This document shows, in pieces, positions 25,960 through 35,324 of a DNA stretch of 64,000 nucleotides (positions are counted from its first letter, which is position 1; the number at the start of each line of letters is the position of its first letter). The stretch is from JBNNGK01 sp050268245. GTDB lineage: Bacteria > Pseudomonadota > Gammaproteobacteria > Enterobacterales > Enterobacteriaceae. Location of the stretch: positions 124,001 to 188,000 of the forward strand of contig NZ_JBNNGK010000004.1 of NCBI RefSeq assembly GCF_050268245.1, in the 5' to 3' direction. The translations under genes and the position numbers were made by a program. The notes beneath the pieces are model-generated. The model worked only from the letters and a program-made list of their open reading frames with translations. It was not told the DNA's origin and ran no database searches.

Positions 25960-27198
25960 TTAGTCTTTCAGAACGTTGTGGCCGACCTCTTCAAAAATAG
26001 CGCGGCGCAAATTGTCTTCCAGTTGATTGACGTTTTGCGGCAGGTAGAAGTTCTTTTCGCCGACGCACTGCTTCCAGTCGTAGGTTGGGGCATAGCCAAT
26101 ACCGATAAACGCTATTTTCCCTACGGACTCACGGGTGCTGATCACGCTGCGTATCTTGTCGCACATGCCGGCCGCCATTAACTTAGGTGTGATGCTGACA
26201 TTGTTCGGTGCATCGGTGCCGTCGGAAACAACAATTAACACCTTGCGCGACGCCGTTCCCCTAACCAGGTAAGGAACGCCCATGAGAATCCCATTGCTGA
26301 CTAACGTTGAGCCACCAGCCTCCATACTTTGTATCTGACGAATACCGGCCATACTTGAGGTCAGCGGTACTTTCCAACTGGTACTTTCTTTCAAGCAGGT
26401 GCCCGGGCCGGCCTTATCAAGCGGAATGGTGATATCGCGCACCTGACGCGGAATGGCCGCCACCGTAGCAGAGAAATTGACATAGTTTTCCAGCGCTGTC
26501 GTGGCGCCACCGGCCAATATATTCTCGGGTACCGGCCGATTGGTGACTAATGGAAAATCGCAATATCCTCCCTCTTTTCCACCCCAACTGAAGGGGACAA
26601 AGCCGATTTTATTATCGATATTGTACCGAAACAGTTCTGTGGAGAGTTTTAAAATAATTCGCTTCAGTTCGCTCAGCTTGGTGCCGCTGCCAAAAGGCTC
26701 CGTCATCGAACCGGAAAAGTCCGTCACAAAAATAACGTCAATATTAGAACGATATTTCCGTGCAGCGCCGTTATCGCCAATCTTCACCTGCTTATCAAAA
26801 CTGGGAAACAGTGACGAAGAGAACCATGAATCCTGTAGCGTCTGCCCGCTAACCCGATATTCGACATAGTTCTTGCCTGCGGAGAACCCCCCGTTAACCA
26901 CCACCGTGGGGGTAAACACCGCGACATCGTGACGCATATACGCGCGAAAATAGTCGCTAGACAGACTGTAATTGCGCGCCGCGCCCGCGCCGTTATCCTC
27001 TGCCGTCAGCGCCAACGCCGCCTGTTCCATGGCATCTGAGAGCCGCGCCCGTTCGGTGATATAGCGCGGCCCTTCAATCGCAAAGGAGGCCAGCGCCAGC
27101 AGCGCACCTGACATCAATACGAAACTGATGGCAAATGCACCGCGCCGATCGTGATAAAAACGCCGCAGCCCGTTTAACAGGTGTGAATGCAAAGACAT
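25960..27198 (-). CDS. tadG: TadG, Tad pilus assembly protein with von Willebrand A domain
   Basis: 412 residues. The N-terminus has a TadE/G-type leader helix (DRRGAFAISFVLMSGALLALASFAIEG), but without the Glu that marks cleaved pseudopilins. From about residue 150 there is a von Willebrand A domain with a MIDAS-type motif DFSGSMTE and further metal-site signs (GGSTLVSNG and VSDGTD). AAAAGGAG precedes the ATG. It is the last gene of the tad operon and its start overlaps the small gene upstream by 25 bp. In known Tad systems TadG is needed for fibre assembly or anchoring. Confidence 0.88.
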   Translation of the reverse strand: MSLHSHLLNGLRRFYHDRRGAFAISFVLMSGALLALASFAIEGPRYITERARLSDAMEQAALALTAEDNGAGAARNYSLSSDYFRAYMRHDVAVFTPTVVVNGGFSAGKNYVEYRVSGQTLQDSWFSSSLFPSFDKQVKIGDNGAARKYRSNIDVIFVTDFSGSMTEPFGSGTKLSELKRIILKLSTELFRYNIDNKIGFVPFSWGGKEGGYCDFPLVTNRPVPENILAGGATTALENYVNFSATVAAIPRQVRDITIPLDKAGPGTCLKESTSWKVPLTSSMAGIRQIQSMEAGGSTLVSNGILMGVPYLVRGTASRKVLIVVSDGTDAPNNVSITPKLMAAGMCDKIRSVISTRESVGKIAFIGIGYAPTYDWKQCVGEKNFYLPQNVNQLEDNLRRAIFEEVGHNVLKD

Positions 27199-27536
27199 AG
27201 CTGCTCCTTTTTATTGATTTCCATTCGCAGAATTTCCTTTTCATCATCCAGGCAGATGAGAAACGGCAGGGCTTCTGGGCGATAGCGCGCGGCGCCCAAT
27301 CCGCGACGGTCTGGCCGATAGTTCAGGCCACCGGAAAAATGGGCACCGTGCGGATTAATATCAAACACCTCAACGGCAAGACGTGCGCGCAGCGCCGGGC
27401 TATAAAACAACATTTGATTCATCGCGTTGACCAACTGACCTTGCGCCGGTCGTGACGAATCGATAAACACCACCGCCCGCGTCTGCGCGGCCAGTAGCCC
27501 CGGAAGTAACAGCAACATAAGACACAGTGCCTTCAT
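27174..27536 (-). CDS. Small exported protein inside the tad operon, function unknown
   Basis: 120 residues with a short signal peptide (MKALCLMLLLLPGLLAAQTRA). The mature part contains VVFIDSSRPAQGQLVNAMNQ, a YRPDRRGLGAARYRPEALPFLICLDD segment and a cysteine-rich end (CLCIHTC). It lies 2 bp after tadF and overlaps the start of tadG, so it is translationally tied to both. The standard tad gene set as I know it has no such gene between tadF and tadG. Its pattern, a beta-strand then a D-S-S loop, could be a small thioredoxin-like or binding fold, but this is a guess. Confidence 0.65.
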   Translation of the reverse strand: MKALCLMLLLLPGLLAAQTRAVVFIDSSRPAQGQLVNAMNQMLFYSPALRARLAVEVFDINPHGAHFSGGLNYRPDRRGLGAARYRPEALPFLICLDDEKEILRMEINKKEQLCLCIHTC

Positions 27537-27538
27537 GG

Positions 27539-28129
27539 TTACCTCACCATCACGATCGCGAATGAAGACATGACGGGCCGCTCATCCAGCGCCTTGGTCA
27601 AACGGGTGAACCAACTGACGGTTGGCAGACAGATTGAAACCTGATAGAGCGGCACCCAGCGTCCGTAGCTGCCTTTCGGCGTCAGTTGGGTGAGCTGGTT
27701 CAGCGGTTGTGGTGCCTGACACTCCCCCGCGCTGCCCGATCGCCAAGTGCGATACAGCACCACTTTTTTGGAGGTATCGCTCAGGCTGCTAGGATCGTTG
27801 AAATGGATCTCCTCCACCTGTACGCGTAGCTTGGATAGGTCGGCATTGGCATGCATATCACGCAGCATTTTTTCCGCCAATCGCCGTGACTGGTCGATGT
27901 CCTTTTGCTCTAGCCTTTCACGCGCATCAAAAAGCTGGATGCGTTCGCGCAGCACTCCGGCAACGGAATAAGACACCCGATCCAGCTTACCGACCATCGC
28001 CTGACGCATCACCAGATCGGCCATAAACAGCACCATGAAAATCAGCACAATGGAGATAACAACAAATTCAACCGCCACCGCGCCGCGCCGATCACTCCAT
28101 AAATTTGGAGCGTTCAAATTCCTGAACAA
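27539..28129 (-). CDS. tadF: TadF, minor pseudopilin of the Tad pilus
   Basis: 196 residues. A basic leader ending DRRGAVAVEF has Glu at position +5 after the Gly, followed by a long hydrophobic helix (VVISIVLIFMVLFMADLVM), the signature of pseudopilins processed by TadV. The rest is a globular periplasmic domain with a few cysteines. It overlaps the end of tadE by 38 bp and precedes the extra small gene. Confidence 0.85.
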   Translation of the reverse strand: MFRNLNAPNLWSDRRGAVAVEFVVISIVLIFMVLFMADLVMRQAMVGKLDRVSYSVAGVLRERIQLFDARERLEQKDIDQSRRLAEKMLRDMHANADLSKLRVQVEEIHFNDPSSLSDTSKKVVLYRTWRSGSAGECQAPQPLNQLTQLTPKGSYGRWVPLYQVSICLPTVSWFTRLTKALDERPVMSSFAIVMVR

Positions 28130-28601
28130 AGATCACCTCGCGATTCATTAAGTTATCGGCCCACAATTGGGGGAAAGGGAAGAACATGGGATGGTAGCGG
28201 TAGGAGAGTTGATAGCGCGCCAGTGGCCGATAGCGCGCGTTGCCGCCGCCGCCGGTCGCGACCATATCGTCAATCGACTGGGCATAGCCGATGTTGATGG
28301 ATACCGCATCCGCGTGGGTTAAAAACCCCCACAAGGCTCCGCCTTGCTCCGTCAAACGTTTTTCAAAGCGAGCACGATAGCCGCCGCCTTGCGCTGCGGA
28401 GGCGTTTTTCGCTTCTTTTGCCGCTTCGGAAACGGCCAGATCGATAACCGATGAAACGTAGGCGAGGCGGGCGCTTTCGGCCATGAACAGCACCAGCATG
28501 ATGAATATCGCCACGGTTAGCGCAAACTCGATGGTCGCTACGCCGCGCCGATCTTTGAGCAGCGCCGAACCCCGCGATTTCTTTTTCCACGCGGCCAGCA
28601 T
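28092..28601 (-). CDS. tadE: TadE, minor pseudopilin of the Tad pilus
   Basis: 169 residues. DRRGVATIEFALTVAIFIMLVLFMAE is a prepilin-type segment with a Gly cleavage site and Glu at +5. It is followed by a domain of about 130 residues ending NREVIFVQEFERSKFME. It starts at the stop of tadD and overlaps tadF. TadE and TadF are thought to prime or cap the fibre. Confidence 0.87.
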   Translation of the reverse strand: MLAAWKKKSRGSALLKDRRGVATIEFALTVAIFIMLVLFMAESARLAYVSSVIDLAVSEAAKEAKNASAAQGGGYRARFEKRLTEQGGALWGFLTHADAVSINIGYAQSIDDMVATGGGGNARYRPLARYQLSYRYHPMFFPFPQLWADNLMNREVIFVQEFERSKFME

Positions 28602-29338
28602 TAACTTACCTCCTGGCCGGTTGGTGATATGCCTGCTAGCGCATCGATGAGTTCGTCCGGGCTTCGGGACAGGTGCTCATTTTCAATAATGGCACGGGCA
28701 TAGCGACGGTCGCCGACCTTCACCAGGGACAGCACCAGGTTACGCAGCATTTGTTCTTGTTTTCTGCCGCGCAGATATTGCGGCAGCAGCAGCCCTACGG
28801 AATCCTGATAACGGCCGTCCATCATTGCCACCATCGCCAGATTATTGAGTGCCACATCGTCCGCGATAAATAGTGCGCGCGATTGCTCAATGGCGCGTTG
28901 GCCTTCATTTAACTTACCGGATAGCGCCAACGCCACGCCGCGCAGGTTATAGGCCTCCGCACTTTGTGGATCGTGCTGTAACATTTTATCCGTCACCCGC
29001 ACCGCCGGGGCGTAATCGCCCAGCGCAATCATATTTTGTGCCTGCAGAATATACACTTTAAGATCGGGTTTGTTATTCAGCGGCTGTAAGTAATACAGTG
29101 AAGATTTATAATCGCCGGCCAGATAGTAATAACGCGCCAGTTTTAACCTAACGTCGGGTTGATCATTATTTTTTAGCCAGCTGCGGTAGAGAGTAATTAA
29201 CCCACTATAATTCTTCGTCTTAAGTAAGATATCTTCCTGATAAGTCACTTCATCACTATTTTTGGGTACATGCGGCGCACAGCCAGAAAACAACAGAGTA
29301 CACAACGTCAGTAAAATAACTTTATTAGAACATCGCAT
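28601..29338 (-). CDS. tadD: TadD, TPR-containing outer-membrane lipoprotein
   Basis: 245 residues with a lipoprotein signal (LLTLCTLLFSGC, Cys20) and at least three tetratricopeptide repeats (for example ARYYYLAGDYKSSLYYLQPL and QSAEAYNLRGVALALSGKLNEGQRAIEQ). In Tad systems it acts as a pilotin-like factor for the secretin RcpA. It overlaps the end of tadC by 14 bp. Confidence 0.88.
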   Translation of the reverse strand: MRCSNKVILLTLCTLLFSGCAPHVPKNSDEVTYQEDILLKTKNYSGLITLYRSWLKNNDQPDVRLKLARYYYLAGDYKSSLYYLQPLNNKPDLKVYILQAQNMIALGDYAPAVRVTDKMLQHDPQSAEAYNLRGVALALSGKLNEGQRAIEQSRALFIADDVALNNLAMVAMMDGRYQDSVGLLLPQYLRGRKQEQMLRNLVLSLVKVGDRRYARAIIENEHLSRSPDELIDALAGISPTGQEVS

Positions 29339-30167
29339 TTTTCATAATCCTTAAAATGCCGGGGGCAGCGATCAGTACGGTGATTGGAAACATAATGAAA
29401 AGGATCAGCGGCACGCTCATTTTGGCCGAAAGGCTGCCTATTTTTTCCTCAGACTCGAGAAGCTGCAGATCGCGAATGTCCTTCGACAGCTCCATCAGAT
29501 TTTCATAAAGTGAGGTGCCATAATGCACACTTTGCTGTAACGCCGAGCAGAACATCCGCATCTCGGTTTTATCGATCGCGCGATACAGTTCCAGCAGTGC
29601 TTCTTCCAGCCCGCTCACGCCGGCGCGTTTCACTAAATAACGCATCAGAGACGCCAGGTTTTCGTCCAGATCGTCGGAGCGTTCAGAAATAAACTTAATT
29701 GCGCTTTCGACGGTCATTCCCGCCTGAATGCATACCGCGATTAAATCGACGAAATAGGGCAGTGCATCCAGCATCAGCTTCATTTTTGTTTTAAGCATCG
29801 GCTTGATGAACATCGCCGGTGCCACAATGACCATAACCATGACCAGCATCATGACCATGGCCAGCCCTTTGCTGCCGATGGACAATATACCCAGTAGCTT
29901 GGCACCCAGCAGCAGCACGCCAACCCCGCCCCATAGACGCAATTTCAGCGACAGGTTGTCGTCTATCCGCTGTAAGAAGGTCAATAGCGTGCTATTGCTA
30001 ATCATAATGGTGCGGTAATCTAATAAAGGCTGTTCGCCTTTTTTACCGCCCACCTCTTCTGGCTCAATAACCTTGCGCCTTTTCCCCCAGAGCTGGAACT
30101 TAAACAGCGCCAGAAAAAACAGCAACAGGCCCGGCAGTAATACCATCCAGTAAAATAAGGTGTTCAT
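29325..30167 (-). CDS. tadC: TadC, inner-membrane platform protein
   Basis: 280 residues from the ATG that overlaps the tadB stop (TAATG); a longer frame upstream lies inside tadB. It has an N-terminal helix (FYWMVLLPGLLLFFLALF), two further hydrophobic helices (GVGVLLLGAKLLGIL and VMMLVMVMVIVAPAMF), a T2SSF domain (LPYFVDLIAVCIQAGMTVESAIKFISE) and a C-terminal helix. It pairs with TadB to form the platform on which TadA acts. Confidence 0.9.
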   Translation of the reverse strand: MNTLFYWMVLLPGLLLFFLALFKFQLWGKRRKVIEPEEVGGKKGEQPLLDYRTIMISNSTLLTFLQRIDDNLSLKLRLWGGVGVLLLGAKLLGILSIGSKGLAMVMMLVMVMVIVAPAMFIKPMLKTKMKLMLDALPYFVDLIAVCIQAGMTVESAIKFISERSDDLDENLASLMRYLVKRAGVSGLEEALLELYRAIDKTEMRMFCSALQQSVHYGTSLYENLMELSKDIRDLQLLESEEKIGSLSAKMSVPLILFIMFPITVLIAAPGILRIMKNAMF

Positions 30168-31045
30168 TACGTGGCCCTCTTGACCAATATCCAGATAATG
30201 GCCATGCCAATGGCCTCGCTGCCAATGACGTAATACAGAATCAGGCGTCCCACGGGATCGTTGATAATGAAATCGAAATTCTCCGGGCTGAAATACTTCA
30301 TGCCGCATAAAAACAACAGAGGAATGGCGGCCACAATTTTGGCCGACATGCGCGCTTCAGACGTCATTGCTGCCTTACGCCGAGCCATATTCTTACTGTT
30401 AGTAATAATCCGCGACAAACGCCCGACCAGTACGCGCAACTGACCGCCGCGTTGGAGGCTGACCAGCATCACGATCACGAAAAAATAAAACTCGCGGTAG
30501 CGGTATTCCAGCCAGGCATCTCTGAATACCCGCTCGGGTTCCTCGCCCAGATTTAACCGCCGGTCGATACGCTTAAACACCGCGCCAAGTTCGCCATCCA
30601 CGCCTGCGCCACAGCGGTGCAGGGCTTGATGAATACTGTTCCCGGCGGAGGTTGCGGCGTTAATCACGGCCAAGACCTCCGGGAAGCGTTCATCAAAGTA
30701 ACGGCGATGCAGCGCCCGGCCAATGCGGATCTGCGTGATAAACACGCACAACAGCACGGCGGGGAAAAAGAGCGCCATATCGAAACCGAGCCAGTTGGCA
30801 TTCAGCAGTAAGAGTAGGATGAGAACGATAACGGCGGTTATTGCGCCTTTGCGTCCTTGCCAACTGCCATTACCCAGGGCGTAGAGCTTCCATTCAATCC
30901 ATAATGGCTCCAGATATTTTCGCCATAGCGAAGGGCGGGCATTCGCCGACTCATGGGCTGCGGTAATTGAGCCTGACAGCTTTTTTAGGCGAAAGTAATT
31001 CACCAACAGCAGAGCCAGGCCAAGTATCAGGATCACATAAGGCAT
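30167..31045 (-). CDS. tadB: TadB, inner-membrane platform protein
   Basis: 292 residues with an N-terminal membrane helix (PYVILILGLALLLVNYF), two central helices and a T2SSF domain (FPEVLAVINAATSAGNSIHQAL, then LNLGEEPERVFRD), and C-terminal helices. It starts 3 bp after tadA. It is homologous in role to PilC/GspF and works with TadC. Confidence 0.9.
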   Translation of the reverse strand: MPYVILILGLALLLVNYFRLKKLSGSITAAHESANARPSLWRKYLEPLWIEWKLYALGNGSWQGRKGAITAVIVLILLLLLNANWLGFDMALFFPAVLLCVFITQIRIGRALHRRYFDERFPEVLAVINAATSAGNSIHQALHRCGAGVDGELGAVFKRIDRRLNLGEEPERVFRDAWLEYRYREFYFFVIVMLVSLQRGGQLRVLVGRLSRIITNSKNMARRKAAMTSEARMSAKIVAAIPLLFLCGMKYFSPENFDFIINDPVGRLILYYVIGSEAIGMAIIWILVKRAT

Positions 31046-31048
31046 TCG

Positions 31049-32329
31049 CTACTCCATGCCAAAGATTTGTTTTAACTCTTCGTTTAAATTAAACATGACG
31101 GCATTACGCATCACTGCAGAACGCATTAGCAGACCATGATTAACAAATTCCCCCTTTATTTTCCCCTGTTCATCACGCTCAGACTGACTCTGGAAAGAAA
31201 AAATATCTTGGAGAATAACCCGGTCACCTTCAATGCCCATAACCTCACTTATGTTCATTATTTTTCGTGAACCATCATTTAATCTTGTCGATTGAATAAC
31301 AATATTGACCGCAGAGACAATATTGCGCCGGATTGACTCAATGGGAATATTCATACCCGCCATCATCACCATATTTTCCAGACGTGAGACGGCATCTCGT
31401 GGGTTATTGGCGTGCAGAGTAGACATTGAGCCATCATGGCCGGTGTTCATTGCCTGCAGCATCTCAAACGATTCTTCGCCACGGCACTCGCCGACGATGA
31501 TGCGATCCGGTCGCATCCTCAGCGAGTTGATCAACAAAGCGCGCATGGTGACTTGGCCGGTATTCTCAACCCCCGCCAGACGGGTTTCCATCCGCAAGAC
31601 ATGCGGTTGCATTAAGCGCAACTCCGCCGCATCCTCCATCGTGATAATGCGCTCACTGGGATCGATATATTTCGACAGTGCATTTAACAGGGTAGTTTTT
31701 CCCGAGCCGGTGCCGCCGGAGATAATGACATTCAGCCGGCAGCGAGCAACGATAATTAAAAAATTAGCCATCTGCCCGCTCATCGCGCCAAAGCGGATCA
31801 GGTCTTCCAGCTCGATATTGCTTTTCCCGAATTTACGAATGGAAATCGCGGTGCCGTCTAAGGCGATAGGCTGAATGGCGACGTTAAGGCGGCTGCCGTC
31901 TGGTAGGCGCGCATCCACCAAGGGTTGGCTTTCATCCAGTCGACGACCAACCCGCTGCACCAGACGTTTGGCAATATCCGTCAGTTGGGCATTATTGATA
32001 AAACGGCAATCGGTGAGTTCCAGCTTACCCCGCCGCTCGACAAATATTTTTTCTGGGCCGTTGACCAGAATATCGTTGACGGACTCGTCCTCGAGTAACG
32101 GACGCATTGGGCCAAAGCCCATAATTTCATCCGCCATGCACTCCGCCATGCGCAACTGATCGTGGCTATTCAGGTAGAGATTTTGCTGTTCAATCACCCG
32201 CTCTAACAGCCGATTCATTTCGATTAATAGCTGGGCGCGATCGTGCATCAGGTGTTCGAGTTTATTAATTTCGATATTTTTAATGACGCCTTCGCGCAAT
32301 ATTTCTTGCAGCTCAATACTCATATCCAT
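31049..32329 (-). CDS. tadA: TadA, pilus assembly ATPase (CpaF family)
   Basis: 426 residues, cytoplasmic secretion ATPase. It has an N-terminal helical domain, then Walker A ISGGTGSGKTTLLNAL, the Asp box (RIITMEDAAEL), Walker B region MRPDRIIVGECRGEE, and the His box MSTLHANNPRDA. It supplies energy for both assembly and, in many Tad systems, retraction of the fibre. The ATG directly follows the tadZ stop. Confidence 0.93.
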   Translation of the reverse strand: MDMSIELQEILREGVIKNIEINKLEHLMHDRAQLLIEMNRLLERVIEQQNLYLNSHDQLRMAECMADEIMGFGPMRPLLEDESVNDILVNGPEKIFVERRGKLELTDCRFINNAQLTDIAKRLVQRVGRRLDESQPLVDARLPDGSRLNVAIQPIALDGTAISIRKFGKSNIELEDLIRFGAMSGQMANFLIIVARCRLNVIISGGTGSGKTTLLNALSKYIDPSERIITMEDAAELRLMQPHVLRMETRLAGVENTGQVTMRALLINSLRMRPDRIIVGECRGEESFEMLQAMNTGHDGSMSTLHANNPRDAVSRLENMVMMAGMNIPIESIRRNIVSAVNIVIQSTRLNDGSRKIMNISEVMGIEGDRVILQDIFSFQSQSERDEQGKIKGEFVNHGLLMRSAVMRNAVMFNLNEELKQIFGME

Positions 32330-33451
32330 TTAAGATTTCCTTTTTATTTCCGGCAACCAACGAAAGCGGGTGCTTTTCGGCTTAGTGAATTCACCTAATA
32401 CCTGCTGGAGCAGAACGTCCAACAGCGCTTTCTTCGGCCGCAATCTCAGTGCAGAAAATCGGGCGTCCGCGCGCGCATTGCGCCAAGGGAACATAATGTC
32501 TACCTTGCGCCCCAGCAGCAGTTGCAGATCCTCCACACCCAGCATGTCTGGCGTGACGGGGCGGGTATCATTGAGGCAGAGCAATAGGCGTCGCGGCGTA
32601 TTTTGCGTGCGGCAGATAGCATCGTGTATTTCGGCAATCTGTCGAACCGTCCGTACCGACGACATAGAGCGATCCAGCGTTAAAATCAGGCAGGAGGTTC
32701 GCTCGACGATTCGCCGCAGCTGTTCCTTTTCGGCAGAATTAATGGATTCTTCAAAGATAACGAAGTTGTATTTCTCGAACGACTCGCTGGCCAAATCCGG
32801 GAAGTTAGCCTCCGCCCAACTCATGGCATCCAGATGCCGACTAATGGGCATTAAGCTCTGGGTAAATTTCTTGTCGAACAACAGATCGAGATCGTGCGAG
32901 CCAGATTTCCCTTGAATAAACAGCGTTGGCTTCTGGCGTAGCTGCACCAAACGGTTAACCAACTGATAAGCAAGCGTGGTGTTGCCGATCCCGCCTTTGC
33001 AGCCCAAAAAACCGATATTGACCGATGAGCGCCGCACTTTCGCCACCGTGCCCGACGTGGCGGCCTGAACCAGCTCATCCGTCTGGGTATGCAGGTAAAA
33101 ATAGTGAATGCCATGACGGACAAATGCTTGTGCCAGAGAGATGGAATCGCTGTCTCCCACCGCACAACACCAGACACCGCGAGGTACAATGCCCTGAATG
33201 GATAACACAATATCGTCGGCTTGCTGCAACGCCCCAATATCGATAATGACGCCCCAGGCATGTGAGGAAAGTGCCTTATCGCTGGGCTGCCCCGGCTCCC
33301 AGGAAATATGTTCAATCTTATTAAAACCGGCCTGGCTAAGGCGTTGGTTTAATTGTTCGTTAACCGCTTCACGGACGGAAAGAATATAAAAAACTTTATC
33401 CGTCAGTGCCGCCTTCTCTTCTTTTTGTTGGGGAAATAACAGCATGGTCAT
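32330..33451 (-). CDS. tadZ: TadZ, localisation ATPase (CpaE/MinD family)
   Basis: 373 residues. An N-terminal receiver-like part of about 130 residues is followed by a MinD/ParA-type domain with deviant Walker A GCKGGIGNTTLAYQLV. The switch and Walker B regions are degenerate, as usual for TadZ. It marks the pole or site where the Tad machine assembles. Confidence 0.87.
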   Translation of the reverse strand: MTMLLFPQQKEEKAALTDKVFYILSVREAVNEQLNQRLSQAGFNKIEHISWEPGQPSDKALSSHAWGVIIDIGALQQADDIVLSIQGIVPRGVWCCAVGDSDSISLAQAFVRHGIHYFYLHTQTDELVQAATSGTVAKVRRSSVNIGFLGCKGGIGNTTLAYQLVNRLVQLRQKPTLFIQGKSGSHDLDLLFDKKFTQSLMPISRHLDAMSWAEANFPDLASESFEKYNFVIFEESINSAEKEQLRRIVERTSCLILTLDRSMSSVRTVRQIAEIHDAICRTQNTPRRLLLCLNDTRPVTPDMLGVEDLQLLLGRKVDIMFPWRNARADARFSALRLRPKKALLDVLLQQVLGEFTKPKSTRFRWLPEIKRKS

Positions 33452-33456
33452 TATCC

Positions 33457-33933
33457 TTAAAAATAAAACTTGTTAGGATTACTCATGGTGGCGCTACGGG
33501 TATTGTTCAGCGCGCACCCCAGCTCATCACGATGATCAAACCGATAATTTTGCGCGTTGTAATGACAGTCAGGTAACCGGAGCACCACCTGGCGAATCCA
33601 AATCTCCAGCCCGCGGACGGCTTGCTGTTGGTAGCCGCCGCTTTCGGGGATTAACAAAATGCGTTCCGGCGCAATCCCTTTAGCAATGAGCATGCTGCGT
33701 AGCGTTTTGGCGCTATCAGTAAAGCGATCGTCTACCCATACCAGTTGGATACTGCCCGAAAAGCGTTTCCCGCTAAGCGCCAGGATCTGGCCCGCCGTGA
33801 TCTCTAGCGAAACTTGGCCGGTATCAGTTAATTGCAGTTGGCGTTCATCAAGGCGTGGCATTCGCCAAGATTCGGCATGTGCAGCCGATGCCCATGCCAT
33901 CACGGTTAATAACAGGCAACAAAGCGTCTTCAT
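33457..33933 (-). CDS. rcpB: RcpB/CpaD-like Tad pilus protein
   Basis: 158 residues with a signal peptide (MKTLCCLLLTVMAWASAAHA). The body shows RFTDSAKTLRSMLIAKGIAPERILLIPE and a C-terminal part with cysteines (LPDCHYNAQNYRF and LGCALNNTRSATMSNPNKFYF), the pattern of CpaD/RcpB proteins that assist the secretin. Its start overlaps the rcpA stop by 4 bp. Confidence 0.75.
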   Translation of the reverse strand: MKTLCCLLLTVMAWASAAHAESWRMPRLDERQLQLTDTGQVSLEITAGQILALSGKRFSGSIQLVWVDDRFTDSAKTLRSMLIAKGIAPERILLIPESGGYQQQAVRGLEIWIRQVVLRLPDCHYNAQNYRFDHRDELGCALNNTRSATMSNPNKFYF

Positions 33934-35324
33934 TTAATAAACCCTCCCTGCTCAACAAACTCCTGCGCGAGCTTGCGATCGCGAAGATTGCTGATGCCGT
34001 CGAAGTTGAAAAAACGTGCCCAGGTTGAGCTGCGCTGAAAATCAGGCATGACTACTTCGCGTGCACCCACGGGTTTGACTAAGTTGACGGTGGCGACCAC
34101 CATTAACTCCCCGCGTTTCCGTGAGGTTGTCGCATTGCGGAACAGCGCACCGAGAATGGGGACGTCACCGATAAACGGCACCTTGGATAACGCCTCGCGT
34201 TCGTTATTACTGATAAGACCGCCGAGCAAAAAGCTCTCGCCGTCTGCCAGCTCCACAGTGGTGCGGGCCCGGCGCGTTTGGAAGGTTGGGAAACTGTCGC
34301 CAGCGCTAGTGCTAAAGGTGCTGTCTACATTGCTGACTTCTTCACCCAAAATAATGCGAATGCGGTTGCTGTTACTGACTTTGGCGCCGACATTGAGCTT
34401 GATGCCAAACTCTTTGTACTGCACGTTAGTCCCGTTGTTATTGGAACTGGTGACGACCGGTATCTCGCCGCCGACCAGAAACTCCGCCGTCTCGCCGGAG
34501 AGTACCGAAAGGTTGGGCTCTGCCAGCACCCGTGCCACGGAATCATTACTGACGGCATGCACCAGACCGGTCAGGGTATCCGCGTCGAACTTAACAAAGC
34601 GGAAGGTCCCCGTAGCTGCGCCTATCGTGCCCCAATCAATGCCGACGTTATCGGTGAAGTCTTTGGTGACCTCCACCACCGACAGTTTTACATTGACCTG
34701 ATTGGTGGCGGGCAGTTGCAGCTTATTGATCACCCCCTTGTAAACCACTTCATTTAACCAGTTGCTACTGTTTTTCCCCTCGCTGCCGCCGCTATTACCG
34801 CTGATGTCGGCAATTTCTTTTTTGGTTATTTGCTGCTGCGCGCCGATACCTTCCCCGACGATTTGATAAACTTTATCGCGATCTTCCTCCGTTGCGACGG
34901 TGCCGCTAATCACGTAGCTTTTACCCATTTTTTGTATGGTGACCTGACTATCTGGTGCAACCTCGGTGATATGCTGTTGTAATTCGCTGAGCAGCGCATC
35001 AACCACCAGTGTCGTTTTCATGATCTGCTCGCCATCCTTATCAAACACCACCAGTTCCGCCCGGCCACTGTCGCGCGCATAAATAATGAGCCCGCGGTCG
35101 CCGATCACCTCATAATCAACAACCTCGGGTGCGGAGATAAAGACGGTATCGATCTCTCCCTTTACCTGAATATTTTGTGTCGCGCCTGGATTCATATAAA
35201 TTTCCTGCGCATAGCTGGTGTGAGCTAGGAAAATCCCGGCCAGCACCATAGCGACACGCATGCGATTTACCAAAGAGTGGAACCAACAGGTGATATTTCT
35301 CTGAGCTTTTATAAGGCGTATCAC
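33930..35324 (-). CDS. rcpA: RcpA, Tad pilus outer-membrane secretin (CpaC family)
   Basis: 464 residues: signal sequence, an N-terminal pilus domain (EIYMNPGATQNIQVKGEIDTVFISAPEVVDYEV), a BON-like stretch, and a C-terminal secretin core (FLVGGEIPVVTSSNN...VQYKEFGIKLNVGAKV, then PTFQTRRARTTVELADGESFLLGGLISN and VPFIGDVPILGALFRN). It forms the gated outer-membrane ring. It overlaps rcpC by 4 bp. The signal peptide is preceded by about 20 extra residues, so a start further in is possible. Confidence 0.9.
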   Translation of the reverse strand: MIRLIKAQRNITCWFHSLVNRMRVAMVLAGIFLAHTSYAQEIYMNPGATQNIQVKGEIDTVFISAPEVVDYEVIGDRGLIIYARDSGRAELVVFDKDGEQIMKTTLVVDALLSELQQHITEVAPDSQVTIQKMGKSYVISGTVATEEDRDKVYQIVGEGIGAQQQITKKEIADISGNSGGSEGKNSSNWLNEVVYKGVINKLQLPATNQVNVKLSVVEVTKDFTDNVGIDWGTIGAATGTFRFVKFDADTLTGLVHAVSNDSVARVLAEPNLSVLSGETAEFLVGGEIPVVTSSNNNGTNVQYKEFGIKLNVGAKVSNSNRIRIILGEEVSNVDSTFSTSAGDSFPTFQTRRARTTVELADGESFLLGGLISNNEREALSKVPFIGDVPILGALFRNATTSRKRGELMVVATVNLVKPVGAREVVMPDFQRSSTWARFFNFDGISNLRDRKLAQEFVEQGGFIK

